A stretch of 64,000 bases of DNA, taken from positions 1 to 64,000 of the forward strand of contig JAUIRK010000927.1 of NCBI GenBank assembly GCA_030549495.1. The letters are read 5' to 3'. Origin of the DNA: Nectonema munidae. Taxonomy: Eukaryota > Nematomorpha > Nectonematoida > Nectonematidae. The translations under genes were made by a program, and so were the position numbers. Below, in pieces: positions 50,601 to 59,600 of the stretch. Every line of letters starts with the position of its first letter. The first letter of the stretch is position 1. Under the pieces are notes generated by a model. The model saw only the letters and a program-made list of their open reading frames with translations. It was not told the origin of the DNA and made no database searches.

Positions 50601-53600
50601 TATTTTGCACGGTTGGTAAATTGTTAGTTGAATAAGAAACAAGTACACTAGAACCTACGTTTTACGTACGGCACGGGACCGAACGGCGGACGTAAAACGT
50701 AGGATTCGTAAAATCCAGGTTGACCTTTAAATTGACATAAAACACGAAAATCCCAGTCTGGATCACACATGGTCACACCGTGTACGACGTGAGGGACTAT
50801 GGCAGCTAAAGAAGACTACTACAGTAAAGTTGGATGATCATCCCTGAAGTTGAGCTGTTTTCATAATAAAGTCTAAATAAAAAATATCAGTGTATGTGTA
50901 TTATTTATCAATTATTTTATTAACCTTTATAAACTTTTTAATACATAAAATCACAAAGAAAAAACGTATTAATAATGCATTTAATGACCAAAAGGATGAT
51001 GTCATCGATCATTTGGCGAGGACGTAAAATCCAGGGAACGTAAAACGTAGGTTCTACTGTACTCTCTTAGTTCGAGTGATACATCTATGTGCTATCTAAA
51101 AGCTGGCGGTAGTAATAATGAGAGAAACTGGGGTATTCAAAGTTATGTCCAAGCCACCAACTGAGTTCATGTCTAGTTCAGAAGAGGATTGAATTCATTT
51201 CTAATTATAGATTTCGCATCTTTGGTCATCTCACTTTTCATCCAGGTTGTAATAAGCCGATGTAAGTTACTTTGGAATATCTGAGCTCTTTGACACAATT
51301 GATTTTTGTTAGATAACAATGCTAAGAATAGTTATTCTTTCTTCAATCTTGCTTGATTTTTCATAGCTTATAGCAGTGTTTATGTGTCTATCTTCTTTGA
51401 AGATTCCGAATTCACTCTTTTCCATCTGGCTCTCTATTGTTTGATATAATACCTTTTTCAAATATAAAAATAAAAGTATAATAAGATTATCCAATGTTTA
51501 ACTTATTATGTTTTTTAAAGGGGAATTATAACATTGAAAAATAGTTAATTGCATGAATAAACAAGTGTATGAGTGTTTCTATTTTAAATTTTAATATTGT
51601 GTATAAAATACAAACTTGATATTTTACTTACAAATGAAATTTTAGCCTAAATAAAATTTCAACGTAACGGTATCAGTTCATAAAATTTTAAGGAACAAAG
51701 GGTGAAAAACAAGTTTCTTCACGTGGTAATATTCATGAGTCTAATATGTCGGCTAATCAATAAGGCGGGGTGGGATACCCTTTCTTATAATCCATGCCGC
51801 ATTATAATAATCCCGCCCCCCCCCCCCTTCCCGTACTTAGGGTCTGACTGCGGGGCTGTCCATATCAAAGATGTGGGAGTTTGGTGATGATTTTTTCAAT
51901 GTCATAAGTTATTTGCTTTTAATTTTGAATATTAATCATTCAATGAACTCGTTGCACTCCTTGATAAGATTAGCTATAAAAACTTAAAAATTAAAAATTT
52001 TTTATCTTAGTTTCTAAACTAAGATCTAGAAATATATCACTCATTAGTCCTTACCTATTTTTATGACATTAATTTTAAATTAGACATGTTTTTTTTATCA
52101 TCTGCCACATCTTCATCATGGCCAACATGTTTCATGGTATGTTTTCACTTTCACGAAGGGTTACTCTGCCTTTCCTTCAATGATTTGCTAACTATTTTCC
52201 ACTTGATCCCGATTTTCACACCTCGGGCTTTAAACCAGTTTAATGTAGGTGCGCCTTTACTTCGAACGCCATCAACTTCAGAGTCGTTTTATATGTCTAT
52301 CATCATCTTTTCTCAAGATATACATACATCCCAACTAACTACCTTAACCCATTTACGACCAATGTTCCTATTTTGGAACATAAGTAATTTCATCTTCGTC
52401 TGCTTTTTTCAATGACTTTGAATATAAATCGTCTGCTTTGCTTGGTCTTAAATGGGTTAAACTTCCCTGCTTCAAATTTTTAACAATTGTATTTTCAGCT
52501 TGAGCCTTTTTTTGAATTGTTCACTTTTAATCTATCATCCCACTTCGCGCCTCACATTTTCCGTAACAAGTTTTCCTTCTAGTGAGTTCATTATTTTAAC
52601 CCCACGCTCTTTGCCCCACAGACTAACTACTCATGAGTGGAATTGTGGATTTTTTTGAGTGAGCACTTCATAAAGAAGAGTGTAGTTAAATCTTGTTACT
52701 TTCTTATTTATCTTAATTGTGTAAATTGAAATTATATTTTTTGCGTAAAAAGAATATAAATTTAGTATTAGGTTTTTCAAAACTTTTGGCTTTTTAAAGT
52801 TCATTCAAACACTTTATACACTTAAAATTTATGCTAATTTTTTTTATCAACTGAAAAGAATCCAAGAATTTGTGAAAAACAAAATAAAAATTGTTTGGGG
52901 TAGTTTACTCTACAAACTAATCAGGGATGAACATTCACCCGCCTAAGCTCATTCAGGGATGTATGTCGTAATCATTTCAGCCTAGTACAAAGTTTTAGTT
53001 CTTACAAAATGCTAATTTTTATTTTTTACGTCACTATTGTACCATTAACGCTATCATCCAATCATCTTGAAGTCATCAGATCTACAGCCAATCAAGTTTA
53101 GGAGTTTAATTCGATCGCATAAATCTTCGTAATTGGATGTAACGGTTAGTGATGATGATCGAATACAAGGGAACTTGCAATTTCTGCTTCCTTTATGTGT
53201 ATGCCTATTTTCATCTATTTAATGCCAGGTTGTTGAAATTCTCCCGAAGAGCAGCCATAATGGCCACTATCACTGTAAATCCTTTTCTGATCTCATACTG
53301 AAAGTTTATGTCGTTTTCTCCTCCATTTTAACTTCGAGCTTTTCTTCTGTTCCCCCCTCTTCCTCCTCTTCTCTGCCATTTGGCGAAGAAGTTCCCTCTT
53401 ATATCGCTGACTCAATGCTACCCCTTGATTCCTTCGTTAAATCTCTTGGGCTTGGAGCTAACAAATTTTCTAGTCGTAATTTTTAACTATTTTTATATCT
53501 GAGTATTTGATTAATCATATCCACTGTTTTCACCACGATCCACCTCACCATTCTCTTATCTTTAATACTTTCATAGAGTAATTTCACAACCACATATCAA

Positions 53601-56600
53601 CACCATACTTTTACTCAATATAATCCTCAGGCATTACTATTATTTTTATTATTATCCTGGTCATAATTCAGAATATTTCTACCAAATGACGTTTTTCAGC
53701 ACTACTTTTAGAGCGCACATCTTTTTATTATAATACTTTTTGGTATAAGTAGAAAGTGTGTTAACTAAGAATTATTGATTGGGTCCATCAAATCGGGATA
53801 GGGAAGTGAGATGCAAACGGATTAGGCTTTTTTTTATTTTAAATCATAATAATCTTTTACATAACTTTATTTTCAAAGCAACAACAACAAATAACACGTG
53901 TTATCTAATTAACTCTAGTAACAGATACATAAATAACACATGTTATAATTTTTTTCTCACATTCAAAAATCTTTTGGAAACCGTTTGAATTCCTTCAGAC
54001 CTCTAGCATAAGTTCTAGTTAACATCCTCATGGGTTGAATATTGAAACTCAACCTTTTCATTTTACGAAATTTAACCTACCCTAAAATTTTATATTTTAG
54101 CGAAAAATGTTAACTGACTAAATGTAAGTAGCTATATACCTCCAAACTCACGTTTCTCGTTTACAATAAATAAGATGAGAATGGTTGAAAATTATTGATT
54201 TTTAGCCAATCAGATTTCGAATTTTCCTTAGACGTCCTATTTGATTGCTTTAAAGTAAAAAAATTATTTAAATTTCTATTGAATCAGATCAAAGACTTTT
54301 CATTCTCCTCGAACCTCTTACAAAAAGTACCACAACTTTTTGGATATATAATATAGATTATTTAAGATTTCAGAATATAATCTTAGACGTATCTGGTTAA
54401 TTCAACCGATCATATTTAGGTTTGAAAAGATCTTACATGTTTTGGCATCCTGAGACCTGCTTCTATATTTGAAATTCCTGTCACCCTTCTAAATACCTAT
54501 CAAAATTATTTAAAAATGTAAGAAAAGTTTGGAGTGGAGTAGGAATTTGACATTTTGACGAAATTGATATTTTGAAAGTACCACACCCATTATTTCTCTA
54601 GTTAATTTATTTTTCAACTAACTTTCATATCTAGTAACTAACCATCTAACTAAATTCTCAAATAAGGAAGTTGATTGTTTTAGAGGCTAAATCTCATTCT
54701 GCTATTTGAAACAGATGGTTCCACCAATAAGCTTGATTATGTCTTTTATTTTTAGTTCTCGACTTCTCAAATTCCACTCAAACAGCACAGTCCTTTGCAG
54801 ACTTATCCCACATCCTCTTCACCGTCATCTCCTTCTGCACATCCATTGTTCCCTACTTGAAGTTGACTCAGAGTCTGTCGATTTTGGCTCAGCGCTCTTT
54901 CAACTACTCCATTTTTCTGCACAATGCTGGAATTCGTTATTCAGGCGATAGCGACACTTTCACGGGCTTCCACTTAAAAGTCCTCATCATCACATTCCCT
55001 GATCCCTCTATCCATTCGAAATCTCGTTGCATCTTTGATTGCTCATTCTCGCTTCATGGTAACTCTAGGACCTAAGTAGCTTTCCTCCGCAAACCCTTTT
55101 CTCTCCATTTTTAAGCGTGTGGTGTATAGTTACCGAAAAAGTAATTAACCCTCGCAAGTCTACAATTTTTTAGAACCTTGGGTGGCTGTATTGGGCCTCT
55201 TGGCGACACCTTAATCATTTTCTTTAATTCATAATTTTTAGATCCAAAACAATTAACGTTTATTTATTCATTAAAATAATAAGCGACTATGAGTTTTAAA
55301 AAAAAAATTTATTTATCGCCATCTATAAACAACCGAAAATATACTTAATGCCATCCGAAAACAGTTTAAAATTTACTTTTTACTTTTTTGACCAAAAATC
55401 AATGAGATAAAAGGAATAGAAATTCTATGAATGAAATACAAATGGAATATCACTGAGAAATTTGCAAACTCAATTCCTTTGATGATAAAACCGTTTGTTA
55501 CTTGCAATAAATATTCGTGAGCCGATAAAGTATTTTTTATCAGCAGTAAGTATAAAATGTAAATTATAAACTATCTATATGTAAAATATATTCAAATTAA
55601 CACCATAGAAAGTAAAGAAAAAATATTATGAAGATATTCAAAAGTCAAAATGTTTGAATATGAGCTTCAAGAAAGAATTCGTCGTCAGCTGAGTCAACAT
55701 TTGTTGACAAAAATGGCCTGTAAGCTGTTTTGTTGGTTGTAGGAACTCAAATCGGACTGTAAAAGAGGGATATACACGCTATTCAATTTCGACGAGAGTT
55801 TTATTGGTACCTACTCATATATTTTAAGTTTATTTCTTTTGGCAATAAAATAACTGGATTCCGCTTAACCCATTATAATCTATCCTTTTTTATTTGCAGA
55901 AATTTTCTCATTTTCAAAATCACTTACAGTTTCCGTTTTATAGAATTTAGCTTATTAGAACTAATTAGAAAAGAACAGTTTATTAGAATTTAGTAATCTT
56001 GAACCAATATGTTTTAGGCTCTTCACCTTCACTGTCTTCATCTGTTATCTCTCCAGGGGTTCAATAGTTGGAGCAAGGTAAATTGAAAAGGAATTTCAAT
56101 AATAAAAACTTGCAACATTATCTTTACATTCAATTTCTTCAATAACATTATTTTCGAGTTTTTTTACTTGAAAACATTTTTAAAAATGTGGGAATTTATC
56201 CTATAATAAAATATTAACAATAATACATTATATTATTTCAAGTTATTTATAATAAATTAAGTACTATTTTTATTCAAGATAAAGCTGATAAAAAAATTTA
56301 ATTTTTAAAAATATTATGCACCCTTTTTTGCCTGAGGGGTGGATTTCAACCCCAATAAAAATATATAAGAAAAGCTATGAAATAAATTATTTTTGTAAAA
56401 ATTTAATATCTACATTATTTTTCAGTTTTATTACTTATTTTTTTTTATTTTATATAATTTATTAATATTTATATCTTAGTCTTTAGTTTTGAATATGAGA
56501 AACACAATCTATAACCTTATTGTGAAAATAAAGAACCTAGCATCAAAATATGTATGAAAAGAAATCTTCAATAGACATTTTTATAAATGGCTATTTTTCC

Positions 56601-59600
56601 ACCCCATCTGCAATAAGTGATTAAACCTGGGTTACTCAACCCGGGTCCACATGGACCCTAGGGGTCCATATAAAAACCCAAGGGGTCCACAAGCGAAATA
56701 TTATAAATTGGGGGTCCACAATGATGTTTTGGTGGTCCATGAAGAAAACCTTCTCATAACGGTTTTTATTATAAAAGTTCGCAATAGACTTGACATCGTA
56801 AAAAGAGGTGCCTTACAACTATCATTAACTTCAATGCAACCAGATATAAAGAAACCCATTGAGCAGCATCAACCAGAGGGCTCTCATTAAATGTCTGTTG
56901 CATTAGATTTGCTTTCATTTCAATATGAATTCTAAGTATATACTGTTTTCTTTATCATAACTTCAAAAATTTTATTAGTGAAAAATATTAAAATAAATAT
57001 TTTTTGTCCAATTTTTATGAAAGGGTCCTTGAGTAAAAAAAGGTTGAGAAACTCGGGGTTAAATTATGACCTGTTTGTTAAGTTTCGTTTATCAGAGAAA
57101 AGATATTCAAAATTTGACTTCACAGAAATATAGGTAAAGTTTTTAATAAAGTTTGCAATAATTTTTCACAAATTAATTTTTTCAAAATCAGTGTTTTTGA
57201 ATTCATCAAAAATATCATTATATGCAATATATATTGGTGCCTAGTTGTTTTTAAATCGGCCTAGTCTCTACTTTAGTAGAGGTTGTAATGTTGAAGTAGA
57301 TAGATATTTTGAAATTTACACGGTTGTCATTTTTAATATGTCCGTAACTTCAAAGCCACTCAGGCCCTATGTGACCAAGCGAGGGTTAAATAAAAATTTT
57401 TTTTTTACCTATTTCCAATGAAGAGGAAGTTTGAAACTAAGACTTCCAAATTTAAAGGAACTCCTTATCTTTCGTCTACATTATTGTAGAAGGCTCACTT
57501 TTTACTCTGGGCAGTTAAAATTTTGAATAAGATTACTCACAAAACCATAAAATACTACATTTCTCCAAAAATCACGCGATTTGTTATAACTCTCTCTACC
57601 TCTTTTGTGTCGAAATAGAAAAAAAACAGTTTGTGCTATGTCATTTAAATCGACTTACAAGTAAAGATGCAAGCCTATAAGCCATTCTTTCCCAGTCTTT
57701 TATTGTTGATTACACGCAAACCTTAAGTAGACTATTTAGGGTTTTATCCAAAAAATTGTTGCTTTATTTACCAAATTTTAAATACCCGCGATTTTATTTG
57801 AAGAAAGAATGTTTTATCGACAAATTTTAATGCATGCATTTTTAACAATAAATAAGTTCTTAAGACATGCATGAAGTCGGATAAGATTTTAACTGTACAT
57901 GAACTAATCAATCAAACGGAAGTTTATTAACGAAGTAAAAGTAATTTTTGTAACATTCTTATCTTAGAATAACTTAATTCTAGGCTGTTAATGTAAGTTT
58001 TTTCCTAAAAATGAGACCTAGCGCATTTGAATTTTTTGAAAAGAGATGTTTGAAGCAGTCAATAACTTTGTAACACCTATTCTTTAGGAAAGATGTGCAA
58101 AAATTGGCTAACCACATGCAGGCTTTTGTATCCCTTGATATCCACTCAGCACTCACAACATTCAGAAATAATAAACACTTCATGCAAAGAGATCCTTCTG
58201 CAAAATTTGTCGCTTCTTGGTAAATGCGAAGACAAGAAGTTTTTTCTCTCATACGGAAATTTGCCGCAAAGTTGTTACTTTGATGTCGCAAATACTTTCT
58301 TCAGAGATTTGCACGGCATTTCCAATCTCCACACCCTCCTCCACAAAGCGGTTACAACTATGACGGAAAGCCTTGGGGAAGACACCACTCTCTCTCTTGG
58401 CGATGATGTGAGGGGAATAACTTCTTCTTCATTTTGTCTCGAGCACTACGACTACAAAAAGATCGTGGTGAAGTATGCCACGGCTTTGGACGGAAGCAAG
58501 TATCTTTTATCGATCACGCCATCCTCCTCCAACATCCATTCGCAATCTTTGGCGCTATTCACGCTCAACTTCTCCACTGATATGCGCATGTCTCTACGCA
58601 AACTTAAATTTGGCGCTTCGGATGCCGCCTCTCCTCTACCCTGCTTTCTCAACCCACATGTCATAGGCACTCACCACTGGCACAACACCCTCAAGAATGG
58701 ACACAACTTGCTTTCCCTCTGCATACTCCTCAACCAAACCCTTCCCGCTTACCTCGCCATTCATAATTTGTCATCTCTTCCTAGTTTAGGGCTGAGCCAC
58801 AAATTTGACTCTGTCACCCAAGACTACAGTATCACTCCTCTCTCAACGATTCACTTTAAAGTCTCTTTCAGAAATTGCTTCTGTCTTCACTTTAAAATCT
58901 TTGCAAAGCATACCTCCATTTGGCAAGATTCATCCCCACCCAAATCCATAGCGCCACCCAATCAGCAACAGCCACCTGCTGCAACGTCTACAAGTAACGC
59001 GAGTTCCTCCAAACTTCCCACATTTTCCCCTCTTTCCGATTTGAAATCTTTTCTGAGCTCCTTCTCATCTGCGTGTCGAATTTATTTGGCCTCACAAGAC
59101 TTTAAAGCACAATCGTCTTTTCTTGTTCTTGAAGGGAGGCAAAGTGATGTTTTCGATTTCAACAGCCCTCCACTCTCAACTTCATCAGCAACTTCAATGC
59201 CCTTTTTAACGAACCCTTCTCTCACTTGTAGAAATTCAAATGCGCTCTTTCCATCTGATTTCAACGCCAACAGTAAGATTTTTTTTATTTATTTACTTAT
59301 TTCTTATTTAGATTTTAGTTATAAACTTTAAAAGTAAATAAGGATTGCTTAAATCTTCCCAAAAACACAAAAGTATGTTTTTTCCGTAATTTGATTTAAA
59401 TATTTTGTATAAATGTGGATTTTGGTTAAGTGAATTGAGTTAGGTTAATTGTTCACTTTTTAATTACGAACACACCAAATCGAACAAGATTTGCATGTTA
59501 AGCAATCGTAGCAAACATACGGATTCCTGTGAACTTTTAGATCACAAGTATAGATACTGATTTCGCAAAGTGTGTTCACATCGCAAGGGTGGGCCACAAA

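Noticed and set aside
51309-51494. Possible LINE reverse transcriptase piece ([16 protein letters not shown])
   Set aside because: Only a faint resemblance to the GFRxxRxTxDAI motif; too short and without neighbours.
51760-51880. GC-rich patch with a C-run and inverted GC words
   Set aside because: Suggestive of a MITE, but no matching termini or target duplication could be drawn.
58093-58170. Independent start codon for a 412-codon gene at 58093
   Set aside because: The frame continues upstream to an acceptor at 58087 and joins the previous MED14 exon in phase, so this Met is internal.
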